Shown here: in pieces, positions 22,232 to 37,200 of the stretch
Layout of the letters: each line of letters starts with the position of its first letter
Numbering within the stretch: position 1 is the stretch's first letter
Notes under the pieces: model-generated
The model's input: the letters and a program-made list of their open reading frames with translations, nothing else
The model's database searches: none
Told to the model about the DNA's origin: nothing
Source: Istiophorus platypterus
Lineage: Eukaryota > Chordata > Actinopteri > Istiophoriformes > Istiophoridae
DNA: 64,000 nt
Assembly: GCA_016859345.1 (NCBI GenBank)
Contig: CM029124.1
Coordinates: 15,508,480-15,572,479, forward strand
Direction: 5' to 3'
Translations under genes and position numbers: made by a program

Positions 22232-22287
22232 TGTGTTTGTGTGTTTGTGTGTTTGTGTGTGTGGTTGCATGGTAATATTTAATGGAG
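20126..22287 (-). other. slc35f3: Presumed slc35f3 3'UTR and convergent intergenic space
   Basis: This lies downstream of the slc35f3 stop on the minus strand and of the GPCR on the plus strand. Minus-strand AATAAA words (TTTATT on plus) occur near 21237, 20396 and 20264; any could end the slc35f3 transcript, and none is clearly favoured. No coding exon is recognised. A GT microsatellite sits just after the stop codon. Confidence 0.4.
22192..22262. repeat. (GT)n / (GTTTGTGT)n microsatellite
   Basis: A pure GT run of about 37 bases passes into GTGTGTTT units. It lies 26 bases beyond the slc35f3 stop codon, so the mRNA carries a CA-rich tract at the start of its 3'UTR. The visible open frames here are repeat artefacts. 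Confidence 0.9.
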
Positions 22288-25200
22288 TCAATGTGCAAAT
22301 GTTGACATAGAGGTTCTGGCTCTCCCTCTCCAGTTGAGCCCTGTGGTGGCACCAGCCTCTCCACTGCCCTCCGCTGGCTCATCTCGTTTGCGCAGCCTGG
22401 TGCTGAGCTGGATGATACATTGGTCCCAGTCCTCCGGTAAAAGCAGCATGAGGAAGCCCAGACAAATGATGAACACAGCAATGAGGCGAACTGTGTTGAA
22501 ATGAATTTCGCATGTATAGAGGTCCACCACTGCAAAATTATGAGGATGCATTAGTGTAAGCATAGGAAGAAATTTGCAAATGTTTTAACAAACAAACAAG
22601 AAGTTATAGGAGTCATGTAGACGATCATAAACAAAATACTAAGTGGTATGTAAATAATCAAAGATTATATAACTGTATGACACAAAATGACTGAAATCAG
22701 AATTTAGATGTTTACAGTAGATGACAACGTTTGTGGGGTTTTAACATTGACTGGAACTAAAAAGTTAGGTTGGAGAGAAAAACCAATAGACTTACAGGCA
22801 TTTACAGGAACACTTAGGACGATGCCGAGTGAGATTAATGTTGGGTATGTTATCGCAATGCCGAAGTTCACCAGGATGTTGAAAGCTGCGAGAGGAAGCA
22901 GAATCAGAGCAGCAGCAAACCACAAGTTGAAGGTGCCAAACCACAGAACTTGAAAAATGATACTCATAATCATTAAAGTATGCAGTGCATTGCTTCATAT
23001 GTCAGCTTTCCATACCAAAAAGCAGGCCTGCAACCCCACAGAGGTAGGCCCAGGGGATGTCTCCAGGCGAGCCGATGTACTCCACTTGTGTAAAATATAG
23101 GATGACCGGCACAAAGCTGATGAAAACAAAGTTGGCGCTTCCAACAATGCTCAGAAAGAGAGCAGCCTCTCCGAATTTGGCACTGCCCAGGACCATTTTG
23201 AAGAGCACCTGAGGATGAAGCAGGATGAGCGTGGAGAATGCACAAAATCTTCCCCCCTTAAGGAGCAGAGGGGTATTGCAGGGGGGAGCTCCTGCCAAGT
23301 TCCTGCCATGTCTCTGGCACAGGGCTGCTGCTGCCTGTTTATCAAATCAGGCGGCACAGACAGCAGGGCAGAGGAGACCAGAGCCCTGTCAAAATATAGC
23401 TATCTGTCTCATAAGCTCCTTGAACGGGACATCGCAGCCTCAGTCCGGCAACCAAACACACACATAACACATGCTTCTGTCAGCGGACTCTTTCATTTCA
23501 TAATCTCCTCCTGTTTCTGCCACCTGGTTATATAAGTAGGTGGAAGCTAGTCCAGGATTTCTTATGTAAGACAAGAATATTCATACATATGTTTAGCTAT
23601 TTTTACATTTTTTTGTTCGACTTCAAATGAAAGCGTCACTACAAGTGTGGTTTATGGAAGTACACAGGCTTAGATAGAATGTTTTCTACGCTTGATCAAA
23701 TGCAAACAAATACCTTGTAGAGCGCTGACATCGAAGCAGAGGCCACGACCAAAGTAATGCCGATGACTGAGTGGCTGTGGAATCCATCAGCGTAGGTCAT
23801 CATTACAATGCCTGCTATGGCCAAGATAGCAGCTACTATCTGTAGGGAGAGAGCGACAGAGGGAGGGAACGTCAGCGAATGATGGATGGATGACGTGCTG
23901 CTCACAGTTTGGTGATAAAGAGGCCTGGGCCGTTGCTGCTGTGTGGGGACACGGCAGCCGCACAGGGCCTCCACTTTGTTGTTCCCTGCAGATATCACAA
24001 GCTTCGCAGGACAGGGCTTATGAGGGTATAATTAATATGTGGGTTTTATTGTATAGTCAGCAGACTGCCCATTTGGTATTTACATTCCCTCACATGCAGA
24101 CAAACACAAGCAGATAAATGAAATCTCTTCTCAGATTCACTGTGCAAGCACTTCCAACACAGGGCAGGCGGCGTCTACGGTGTTGGCTTGACTGTCTGAT
24201 ATTGATTTCCACTACACTGCCATTGTGTTTACAAACTGAATACGCCCCCCCCCCCGATTCAGCGACCCCACTTCTCCCACCCACTCCCTGCCTCCGTGAT
24301 TATCACTGCTTCGAGGCATCAAAATATCGGTTTCCTCCTGCACTCTATCTACCCAAAAAGCCCCGGTACAAAAATCTTTAAATTACTTTAAGTTCATTTA
24401 CAACACTTGTCTTATGTGGTCATAACTGTGCATGGTGACTGGGTTGAAGGATAGCGATAGGGACAAGGTGCAGTCCAACTGAGTGGATTAGCTCTGCACT
24501 AACGAGGTGTCAGGAAGATAAATGAGCTGTGTGTTTTTGCTTGGCCGAAACCCTCGGGCACCTTTGACAACATGGCTCTTTCTGCACTGCAGGCTGCGTG
24601 TCAGTCACGGTCGCACCTTCCATTTCTAGTGTAGCGCTGTGTGTTTGCAGGGTCAGCGACCCCGCATGTGCTAGTCTTTCAGTTTTTTGAAATGTTTCAG
24701 CACACAGCGAGGGGCAGAGGGGGGAACGCATCGTGACACCTGCACATTGAGCAGATTATGTGATTACAGCGTTATTACAGCAGTATGTGCATGTGGATTA
24801 AGCATCCAACTCCCTTTAGAAGTGATAAATCCAAACACATCACACATTGACCAAATGGCTACTCTAACCTACATACTCAATTCTGCTGCTGCTGTTGCCA
24901 GCAAAACGAGCCAATAAGACAGAGCCATTTCTTTATGTACACAACATCACTGAGAAAACCCTCATCCCTGTTAATGATTTAGCTTCCCCCATCCCTCTCC
25001 CTCTCCTGTCACTTTCATGACAAACTCGTCCAAGATCCCCTGCATTGCTGCAGACATCCAAACACTGCAATCCCCACCACCAAGCAAGAGTGAGAGAGAG
25101 GGTGTAATAGAGAGAGAAGCAGGATTATTAAAGTATTTTTTCTCCTACTGAGGCCTTTCTTTGCAGATAATGGGGTTGGGGAGTAAGGGCATGCACGAGG

Positions 25201-28200
25201 GAGAGATGGGGTGGTTGTGAGTGTGTGAAAGAAGAAGAGGGCAAAATCCATTCTGCAGAGTGCAGGATGGCTGCAGATATGAAAGCATGTGAGGTGTGTG
25301 GTGGGAGGAGAGGAGGAGATACAGTACCCCAATTCACAAAGCTAAGCCCTTACACTTCTGCTACTTTCTCCTCATCCGGAAAAACCAGTTAAAAACACGC
25401 AAGCGTGCACATGCAAACATGCACCAGGAGGCATATTTGAATGACACAGCGATCTCTTGTGGGACGTCACGCTGTCACACGGGTAACATGCTCTCTCATC
25501 GACTCCGCTGTGCGTGTAGCTCCCACATTCAGCTGCGACATATTATTTGAATTCCTCTGGGTGCCATTTACACAGATTTCTTTTTTCACCATGACTGAAA
25601 TCCTGCACGATAAGAGGTGATACATACACACTCCAGGACACGGCTCAAATCCCCACCTGACCAGAAGAGCTTGGAGGAAATAGTGCACTTCTTTCTCGCC
25701 ACCAAAGCAAAGAGAGACACAGTGTCAAACATTTTTGTTGTCATCTATATCGGTTACTCCCATTCTTCGTGGGGTCACAACATAAACCTAAGGGGTCACA
25801 AGATTATTTGCAAGACAAGAAAGAGAAGAAGACTAGTTCTGCTACAAAACATAAACATTTATCGCACGCTTCTCTAATTTGGCTTGGATCTTGTGAAAAG
25901 CAGGAGTTTTGCCTCTTGAGCTGAATCAATCCTTGATGGAAAAAAATCCCCTTTTCGTGGGACTACTCCTGAATCAGCATGTCCATCAAAATTTAAAATT
26001 TTTTTAATATAGATATTGAAATTAGCCTCAAAAGTCCAGCGCTGGTCAAGCTCTAATCTTAACTAAATTTAATCCATCTGAGAGTGTGGTATTCAAGATA
26101 AAGGGGGGTGATCAAACATCTAAGTAAAAGATAATGTCCATTATACAATAGGTTCCAAGAAACAAAACTTAAACTGATAATATGGCCAAGGTGTAAAATA
26201 TCATTAATTTTGAATATCACTATTTACATGAAACTGTAGCAGCTTTATTATGCAAATGACTTTCATTAAACGTTTGTTTTGTTTGTTATTATCTTATAGT
26301 ACTTTTCTTATGACAGGTGAGAGGTGCTTCGTTGTAGCTTGGAGGGTACAGGCTGAAGGTCATTTTTTTTTACAATCCACTCCATGTAAAGATGCAGCGA
26401 CAACATATTCTCTCAGACACTGTAGTTGACAAAAATCGCACGAACACATGCAGATGTACCCACCCTGACCCCCATGAAGCGGTCTCTGAGTACAATCCAA
26501 GACAGCAGGAAAACAAAGGCCTTGTTACAACAGAAGAGCGCCGACACGTCTGTTGTGTTGATCTTCCTGAGGGCCTGCAGGTACAAGTAGTTGGTGAGGA
26601 TCCACAGCAGACCAAAGGGAGCTACCTTGGTGATAAACACCTTGGGGGTCAGTCCGTCGTCCCCGAAAAACCTACAGCACTCCCTGTGCAGAAATATAAT
26701 GCAGAGCAGAGTGTTAACATATTGAAAAATATGGCATAACTAATTTTAGAGTATATAGATATTATTATGGTCAGGGCCTTGAATCAGTGTTTATGATTTT
26801 AAACAGCCCTGAACAAATGCTACGAGAGAGATTAGAGACTCTAATCTTAGATGACGGTTACATCTAAATGTATATTGCATCACAGTGAAGATGGGACCAA
26901 CTTCAATCAGCTGGAGAAATAAGTAAATATTTGCAACTGGCCTAAAGGCATTGAAGGTAATTGTCCAGCCATCTATACTGCTTATCATTTGAGAGTCACA
27001 GAGGGACTAGTGTCAGTCCCAGCTGACACTGGGCCAATGGAGGTAGACCCAGGAGAGGTCACCAGACTATCAGAGGGCCAACATATAGAGACAAACAACA
27101 GTTTGTTTCATCTCCAGTTAACCCACCGGAACCTGGTGTTTGAACCCGGAGCGACAGCGCTAACCACTGCACCACTGTGCCGTCCACTGAAGTTACTTAT
27201 TAAATCTAAAATTCAGTTTTCTCTGTTACCAAAACTAAACGAATTCATCCCTTCTCAGTTGATTTGTTCTCACCTGTTTCACTTCAGTGTAGGTTAAAAT
27301 CAGGGCAATATCGAGGGAGATACCATGTAAGGGAAGGGGCATTGTAACCACACCATAAACAATACATTGTTTAAACTGTGTAATGTAATGTAAAGATTTT
27401 ACATTTTGCCTACACTGGGTCAAACACACACATGCTGTTCATGAGTCAACTGTAGCAGACAAATGCACTAAGCATGGCAAAATACTGTGATACACAAGGC
27501 ACGAACGCAACTATCTGTTTCTGCTACTTCTGCATACGTTAAATATCTTTGGCGAGGTTGTGATGAGTCAGCGTATAAGGAAACATAGTCAGAATAGTCG
27601 GTTTTAATGTTCATAATTTGACAGCAAAACCGAATCTTTGGATTCGTGATCAGTCAGGTTTAATTTTGTTGTGTTGAAGAAGAGAATTCAACTCAGCCTA
27701 AGGGCTGTGTTCCTGGCCAAGTAAGATGTAAGATGCCCACTTTTACTCTATACTATGGTTGATTTTCACTGGATATCTTAGTTCTGGATTTGATCCCCGT
27801 CTAGTGGAGTTTTTAACTACACACCAGAAGAGCTGTAGATTTTCAAATATTTGAAATGGATGAAAATGGCCTTAAATATAAACTGACAGTCTAAGGCTGC
27901 TGGCCTGACAGTCACCGTGTCGCACTCCGTAAAGTAAGACAGATTATGTCCCACTGCTGTGAGGCCAAGAAATATCTATTGTACTCCTAATCTACACAAC
28001 TTACCCTCTCCCCTGAGTCCAAATATAACATTACTGAGTTTTGAGACACAGGCATTTTGACTGCTACTGTTTCCATTGCTCTGGAGCTACAGTTTAGCCT
28101 GAAAGCATCTGGGGCCGTGAAAGTGATGAAGCAGCAATAACTGAGGATTGGCAGGTTGCACATTTGCATGAGTTCCATGCCAGATACTGAGGAGCATTAT

Positions 28201-31200
28201 TGTTATGAATCATCTTCACAGAGCTGAGGCTGCACTAAAATCACAGTACTCACACTAATTCACTGTCGATCACATTAAAGTCTATCACCATTTTACTACA
28301 GACACTGAATACAAATCCAAACCAATAAGATTCGTGTGGTTTCTTCCCTGGATTACTGTTGCACTTGTGAGACCTGGTATCTACACTGTTTTCAGAAATA
28401 CTCCTAGTTCTACAACTTAGCTGAGGAGGGTATTATGGAAGCAGATTTTGATGCATATAACAGCTGAAATCAGCAGTTACACTATCGAATTAAGGTATTT
28501 TAGATTAGCAAATTGGTTGCTGGTGCCTGGACACCATTTTATCTTGGTTTCTTTGATGCTTAGCAAATCAAATTAGCAATAAAAGTGATGATAATATTAC
28601 ACAACTGTACTGCATTTTGATAATTGTATTGTGGTAGCTATAATACTCATGAAGATTTGAAAAAAAATCCCAATTCAGTATTTACTTATTATCTATTTTC
28701 TGAGTTTTAAACACATCTTGTTGTCTTCCTTGGCAGATGGAGAGGAGTTAAGCTGCTCAACTGTGCAATCTCCGAGCTCGTAAGATGCAATTAAAAACTA
28801 AGGAAAAAAGCTATTAAGTAGACCAGAGTCAGGAATGCAATTTAAATCAAAACTCATAAAGATATTTTCCAAAACTAAACATCTGCCATCCAATAAAAAA
28901 ATCACTCAAAAGTAATCAGACCCTCCCAAACTACAGTGAAGAGACACATGTGCTCCTTATACAGGAGTTAAAACGTTAACATGCAGATTTGATTTATGAG
29001 GTACTTTGTATTACTGTTTCTTCCATCAGCAATCTTTCTGGTAAATCTCTACCTAGTACAGCAGGAAATGAGTATGATTGTAATGAGAGGATCTGCCTCT
29101 TGCAGTGAAAACCCTCTCCACTTATAACTATGAGGAGAGCAGCCAGCTAATACCAGTGTCAGGTATTTCCACTTAGGCCACCGTGTTTATATTAAGAGAC
29201 AGGAGAGCTATAACAGATGTCAACTCTTGGTCTCCAGTTCTTCGCATTGTCTGAGATTCACCAGCAGGTGCAGTTTGGATAAATACAAACACATTTTTGT
29301 GTGCGATATTTGGAGCACATCACCTCCGGCCGAGCAGTGGGAGCCCCTGGATCTTTGCGTAAGCCATCTAAGAGGAAGGGAGACATCACCCACCCAACCA
29401 CGAGGCCTTCCACCCCACCACCCTCCTTGTCTCTTTGAGCTAAAATAGCTCAGCAGGTAGCAGAGGATAAGACTTCTGTCTGACGACTATGATTAATGGA
29501 CTGTTTCAACTGTGAACGAACCTACAACACGCTCGGGAATACTTTTTTTTTTCTGTTTGCAGCAGCATCAGAACTAAAGATGGCATGGGAACCTGATACT
29601 CCAAATTCAGTAAGTGCTGGGTTATTTTGGAAATCAAATATGATCAGGGAGTAACGTGCATAACAAACCAGCAAACATGGAAGGTAAACAACTCTGGCTC
29701 ACGCGGTGAGGTTATCAACAGGCCTAATCTATGAGAATTCTGCTGATTATATCTAATTATAGGCAGTTGGCAAAACGGTGAAACAATAAGTTGTGTGTGT
29801 TCCTTCTACAGAAAGAGTTTGTTCTTAGTAAGAATTTCTCACACCATTTTAGAAATGTATTATAAAATGTAACTTTAGCTATTTAAAGGAAAATGGCCCC
29901 ATGGACACGTTCAAAACTCAGCTATATATCATGTGTCCTTGGTTTTTTATCTTTCTTTTATTTCAAGCAGACTTCTGAGAATTTCAGCTGTGGTTTATAT
30001 CTGTATATAAAAAAGTGGAGTTGAAACTGTTTCTTATCAGCTAAGAAAACAACTTTTCACAAAATGGTTTCTCATGACTGCATTGCATTCTAGTCTACCG
30101 AGTCTGCTGCTGTTGGGAAAATTGCTTGACCTTACATTTCTACAATACTACATTGTTCAGGGCACGTAGATTTAGTTGTGCTATCGCCTTTTATTGCTTT
30201 CGATCTCAACCAAAATCCTGAGCTCTATATGAAACAGATTATTGGGGAAACCAAACTCTAACTTCAACATTTGGAAAGTTATCTATGCTTTTATTACATT
30301 GTGCCTCAGCTACTGTAACACCTTGTTCACTTGTTCACCCTGCAACCAGGCTTTTAACCAAAAATTATATTATTACTACTAATTAATAATATATCTATCC
30401 CACAACAGACATTGCATCCATCTCTGTTTACCCTATCTCCCTCTTTCCCTTTCTTCTTCTTCTTTTGGTAGGTTCTGTATAATAAAGCTTGCTTGCATTG
30501 TTCTGATGCAGTAACAGATCTCTCACCTGAATCTCTGTCTGGGCGTCTGCCTCTCTGGACTCTTGCACAGGTGGCCAATGTAATAGAGGGGAAAGAAGAG
30601 GCAGTTCCAGGTGGTGGCGAACCAGGTGAGGGTGAAGGGGGCGTCAAACCGCTTAAAGGTCAGCTTGGCAAGCTGGGTGGAGCCTGCCCAGGATGAGCAC
30701 ACACACATCACCATGGCGACTCCCCACAGGGCCTTCTGCACCTGTACAGTTGTTACCCTGATGCAACAGTGGAGCCTCCGTCTGTTGGTTCCAGACTCTG
30801 CTCCTGCTGCGCCACCGGCCGACTGTGCGTCTGTGGTGCCCACCACATTCTCCCTGCTGCGGTCTTCTCCTATAGATGGACACATACAGATGTTAGATCG
30901 ACAACTAAACACACTGATTCTGGTTCTGTGACCAGAGTTTTGCTCACTTTTCCAAAAGCTATCACTTTAAACATTTCTGATTCAAGTACATTTAAAACAT
31001 GAAATAGCCTCTAATTTACCTTTGTAATTGTACTTTTTATGTTGTTTAGAAAATGCAGATTAGCTTTATACATGGACACTAATACATTATTTGAATATCT
31101 TTTGCAGTAAATATGAGCCAAGAGCTTATACAGAGGACTCTCATTTGTGTAAATGACTTCAGGTCACCCATCTCTTGCCATCTTTTTCCGGATAAAAATA

Positions 31201-34200
31201 GCCGCTTTTGCAGTTTAATTGATTTGAAAGTAATCAATCAGACATCTGAGTGAAAAATATGGTGATCAAGTGTGACAGGCAGCAGCCAAACAGAGGACAA
31301 AAGAGGACAGATCTGATATCTAATCCAAGACCTCCTCTCCACCTCACGAGTTACAATGATGTCTGTGTATGTGTGTGTTTGCCCGAGCACACAAAAGCAC
31401 ATGTAACCACACTTAGCTTACTATTGCTCATGTCAAAACCTAGTAGTTGCCATTCTTCTTGAATAATGTGTGCACTGAAGCAAGGTGTTAGCAGTTCTGC
31501 TCACACTAACTCTCTGCTTCAAAAGCAATTCACCTACCAAGGTCATTTTTTTTCCTCTTACTTACTTACAGTGAACAGTTCAGGAACAGCTTTATAATCA
31601 TGTGGGAAAGTATAAAAATGAAAAAGCTCAAACGCAACGTGGGCATTGATTCTGCCGATAACAATAGTCCCATTACTCATACAGCAGATATTCATTAAAA
31701 CAAGGTATATGGCTTCCTTTATCTCTCATTGACATTGTGTATTAACAACACTTTAGCATACCTTGGCTGAGACTGAATCATAACAAAGTATTACCAGGAG
31801 AGCCCTAATAAATCTTTTTAAACTTTCTTTGAGCCAAACAGGCTTTGTAGCTGTAATTTCACCCCAGATGGAAAAAAAAAATGCAACACCACAACTTTAT
31901 AATCAGAGGAGTGAGAAGAAGAGAACATCAGAGGACAACAACTCTGCATCGGCTCTGTGTCATAACGGCTGTGTAATATGCAACATGCATCTTCTGTAGC
32001 TTTCTGCCTTCCAACAAAAAAAAAAAAATGGGGGATCTCCTAATGGTGTTTCAGTAATGATATATATAGTGGAGCCCTTTTTTTTTTCATTCGCATCAAG
32101 CCAGCTGACATGAATACAGAATGCAGAATGCAAGCTTCAAAAGGCAGAAGAGACATGAATACTATTGACTAGTTTACACAGTACATCAGAGGACAACAAA
32201 CTCTGCATCGGCTGTGTGTATAAATGCTGTGTAATATGCAACATGCATCTTCTGTAGCTTCTCAAAAAGTTAAAAATAAAATGAAATTTCTGTGGGTGTA
32301 ATAATGATAATGATGATATAGCCCTTTTGCCGATTTCATTTCGCACAGTACTGAGCACATGATGCAAGAACAAAATTTCATCAAGAATTGAAGAGAAAAG
32401 ATTAATCTGACTTAGGAGTTATTACACAGTGAAAATTATCATTGTACCGCATCAACAAGACATTGAACTTTCTCATATTATTTTTTAGTCATCAACATTA
32501 GCACTGATGACACAGTCTGTCTTTAATCTTGTGCAATCTGGGTAATTAAAAGGAAAACTATTGTCTAATAAAAGCTGCTTGCTGCGTATTTTACAAAAGA
32601 GCTGTAAAGGAGTGCATCCATCACGCCCAATGAGGCGACTCGTTCTTCCTGGCAGAGCTGCTTCTGACCTTGCCAGGTGGTCTCATCATATCACAGATTT
32701 TTCCTCCTGATATCATAATCTAATAATGCCCCCCCTCTTCCCCCCCCTGTGAATAAATAAGAGATTTCTTATTCTTTTTCTCTGCTGTAAAAAAAAAAAA
32801 AAAAAACAATTAAAAGGAAACTATTGTCTAATAAAAAAGCTTGCTGCTGCGTATTTTACAAAAGAGCTGTAAAGGAGTGCATCCATCACGCCAATGCGGG
32901 CGTTCTTCCTTCCTGGCAGCTCTGCTTGTTTGCCTTGCCAGGTCATCATATCATCATATCACAGATTAACTTCCCTGATGAATATCACCTCTAATGCTAA
33001 TGCCCCGGCTTCCCCCTGTGAATGTGAATTCTTTTCTTTTCTCTTTCTTGTAAAAAAAAAAAAAAAAAAAAACAAAAAAAAAAAAAAAACATGTAATTAA
33101 AAATATTACATTGCAGTGTTCGGGCAACCTGAGCATTCTCCCTGCTGCTGCAAAAGCACTTGCCAGCTTTGACAGCCATGAGGCAAAAAGACAGACACAC
33201 ATGGGCGTTTATCAAAGTCTTTCTCATTTCCTTCTCACAAATGTGAGAAATTAAGTTTTCCCTTTTTGGAGCTCCTGTTCTCTTTGCCTTGTTCTGAAGG
33301 TCATCTCTTGTTTATGCTGCCCAGCTTTTGTCCTTCATGGGCCACCATCCCACAATCCCTTGGACCCAGGCCGCTGCTCCGTACTGCAGCACAGTTTAAT
33401 CTTTCAAATGCAGCGATGGGCCAAGCCAATCAGCCCCCGCGGAGAAGCACCGGGTGCCCGACAAAACATTTCCAGCTCTTTGCAAATGTAAACACACATA
33501 AACAAGTGCCATGACAACATTGTCACACAGCCCTCACACTTCAGTGAAGCTGTTAGGATAAAACTAGAATAAAATACGTTCTCTCTCTATGAAATGAAAC
33601 AAAGTTGTGTGAATTATTAACTAAAGCAGCCGTGAATAAACGCTGACACATCAATGTATATTCATCTGTTACCCACTGAAGCACTGATCTGATGATTTAA
33701 AGACAACACACTCCTTTTACATTTAGCCTGACAGTGACTAATGATACTGTCTCAACCTTGACTGCCAGCAAGGAACAATATGGAGCACTGCCGAGCTCAA
33801 GAGTGTGAGAGAGCTGGGTCAGTAGAGTGGCTGAGAGAGACAGAAAGGCTCCTCCACTAATGACATTTGAAGCCATTATTACCATGACTGAAATTACCAG
33901 AAAGAGTCTCTTTCTGTAACTGCTGAATGATTAACTGAAAGCTCTTGTTCTTATCGGTTTGTAATCCAATGTCAAGGTCATTCCCGTGATGCCGGAGCAA
34001 ATTTACAGTGAACAGCCTGGAGCACAATCTTTGGTCTTATTTTTGTGAATTAAAAAAAAAACAACAACATAATAAATGTCATCCTTTTGCATAATAAAAC
34101 CGATTTAGATTAAGGTTAGTTGCAGATTGCTGTATAAGCCTATATGCTCAATATGACACTAAAATATCTCCATTCATTCTGCCCATTCTATGTCTACATG

Positions 34201-37200
34201 CACTGAAATGAACCTGTGAAATCCCCAAGGGGAAGGAAGTGTTTGGCTTCCCCGTAGGATCGGTTTTGGATCCACTCTGACAGCTGTATATGGCTTCTCT
34301 TAGTTGCTTCCCCGCATGTATTCATCTTAACCGCTCTGCTGAATTAAGGCATAGTAACACCACAGAATTAACTCTTGAGAAACACCTTTATGTGGTCATA
34401 TCAGCGATGTGTTTAAAGAAGGTTCTGCTATGATACTTAAAACACGTATTGACAGAGAGGATATTTTAGCCCCGCTTGGAACACAGCACCAAATCTACCT
34501 GTTTAGGGTGACAACTTTCTATCAGTGTGAAAACATGTAGATGAATCAGTCTCTTTACCACTAAAGATACAGTAAATCATTGGTTATCTTATGTTGTATT
34601 GGTCAGCCTCTAACGTTCAGTATACTGAGCACCTCACAGGCTGGGTATTGAATATACGTCCTACTCCCAGCAGGGTCAGCGTGTCTGATTGGTGTTGAGA
34701 TTTATTTGGCCATTACCTTGGCCAGTTTTCCAGTTTTTCTTCCATCTAACACATGCTTCTCTTTTTCCCAACCAGCCTTGTTCCCACTCCCACTCTCCTC
34801 CCTCCCCCTGCAGACTCTGCAGTGCAGATCTCTCCTGCTGATAGCTGCAAATCCCAAATGAGCCAGCAGAGGCCTGCCTGGCTGCCTGTTCTCACACTTC
34901 ACAGTACCTGGTCATGACACGCCGAGAAAGCCCCGCTACGCTCTGCTGTGGCTCCCTGAATGGGCCGCCGCCCACACAATTCGCCACTCTCTCTACCAGC
35001 CTGATTCCGGGAGAATCAGCTTGATTCTGAGAGAGTCGGGCTGATTCTGGGAGAGTCAGGCTGGCAGAGAGCCCCGCAGGCAGCAGGGGCGATAGCATCG
35101 GGGTTGCGTTGGTTTGCCATGGGGTGAGCATGCAGCTGTCAGGAATGCTTCACAGGGATCTGGATTAAGTGGGAGACAATGAGGTAACCGAGAGGTTTGT
35201 CAGTTTGGCGACACCTCCATGGGAGGAAGATTGCACTGCAGCGCTCTGCCTCAGTGATTCAAGAAGGTAAACAGATCAATCACTGATTCACACTTCAGAA
35301 CTTCAGAACTTCAGAACATTTCTCTTTGCCTTATAATCTACTGGGTCTCTACCTGTTGCTGAATTTGGATCGACTGTTGCAATTTGCTCATTCTGTCATG
35401 CTCATAATCAGACATTATAGTGTTAAGTCCTTGGCTACAAAACTTAAATCAATACCTAATAGGGTCAGTTCTCCTTAATTTGAATAGTTTTCATCGACGT
35501 CATTTTCTACCAAAGAAGTAATCCCTGTTGACAGTTTTGTGAATTATCAACTGAAACTATGGCAATAATTTATGTTAAGTGACCTTTTAAGTAAACATTT
35601 CAGATGTAATATTCTAGATGCAAAACAGGCAAACAAATGCAAAATCTTTGTTCATCTTTAAACTTGTTTTTTGCTGTCACACAGCATCAATCATTGAATC
35701 AATACCATAATATAAATAAATCCTTCAATCCCATGCTGGCTTATTTTGTTTGTCATTTCTGACATGTAAGTCAAGGATGGAGTGTTTAAAAGATGCTAGT
35801 TTTTATTCACTTGAAAAGTAAGACAATTTCTAGTAATTTGTTGTTGTGTCATGGCAGACAGACAGTCAGAGAGACAGGGAGCAAACAGACGGACAGCAGT
35901 AGCTGTCTTTGTTATCTCTAAGTCTGTCAGACAGTGGGAGACTGTGATACTTGGCTGTGACAGCTTGGTTGGACCGAGCTGTCAGTCAGAGGTCTCTCAA
36001 CACGCCAGAGCAGGTCCATCTGACAAGCCTGTCCCGCTCAATAACACAACAGAGAGACGGGTGGAAAACACACCCTGCTGCATCAAACAGCACATAGATG
36101 GGACCACATGGGCCGAGGGGAAAAAGGCCCAGAAGGGCAGACAAGGGCGGGACAGCTGTTACTGATCCTGTTCTCCTTAATTCCCTACCGGTTTCTCCTT
36201 CAGCCTCAGAGGACAACGAAGCAACATCGAGAAGCAAACTTGTTGTTTGAAACCGCCCTGACCTGCCCAGCTGGTTCGACAGAAGCTCATGATAAAGGTC
36301 AACGCCACGGCCCCTTAATGCCTCATTGGTTAGTGACATGAAAAAAACACAGCATGCAAGCAAGCAGAGAGTGTTTGTGTGTGTGTGTGTGTGCGCACTG
36401 TGTGTTATACAGCTGAGCGATAGCATTTACGCATATTTGGCACTAGGTAATTTGCCAAGCAGTATATTCCCCAGTCTTGAAGCATCCCTCCCTCTTTCTT
36501 GCAGTCCTTTTTAACAGTGCATACAGTGTGACTGACCTGCAGTTTAACAGACTGGCAAGAGTCCCAGTACTTTCCGCGACAAATCAATATTTAAAAGATT
36601 GGTCACGGCGACCCTGTTGAAGTAATGGATAGGCAACCACCGCAGGTGTACACACTGAGCATCTGCCCAGACAGCGCCTCTTCTCCAACCCTGCAATCCC
36701 AAGGCCATTGATGGCACAGGGACTCTATCAGACACACATAAACCTGACCCATGGCTTTTCATTACGTCACAGCTGCTAAAACAACCTTTGCAGGGATGAC
36801 TGATTGGTTTTTAATGGTATCAAGAGAAAAAGGAAGTTTATCCAACAAGTCAAGATAATGTGAACTGCCAACTCGTCACTTTCACAGATGAAATGCAGCG
36901 AAGCACACAGCACATTTTTTTGGCGAAACTATTTCCGGACCTGTGGCAGTTACTACAACAGCTGTAGACATGATGGAAATATTTTGTGATTTCATCTTTG
37001 TAATAATTAGCCTACTAGGCAAACCACAACTGTAGCATCTGGTCTATGAAATACAAATGAGACATGCGGCAAAGAAGTCATGGCAGCAAACCTTAAATGA
37101 AGACGAATCAATTAAGCGCTTAAAATAAATCTGTCTATTCAATGAAATCTCATTCATTACAATGCAAACCGATAGCTTTCTGCGCACACGCACTCTCCAT

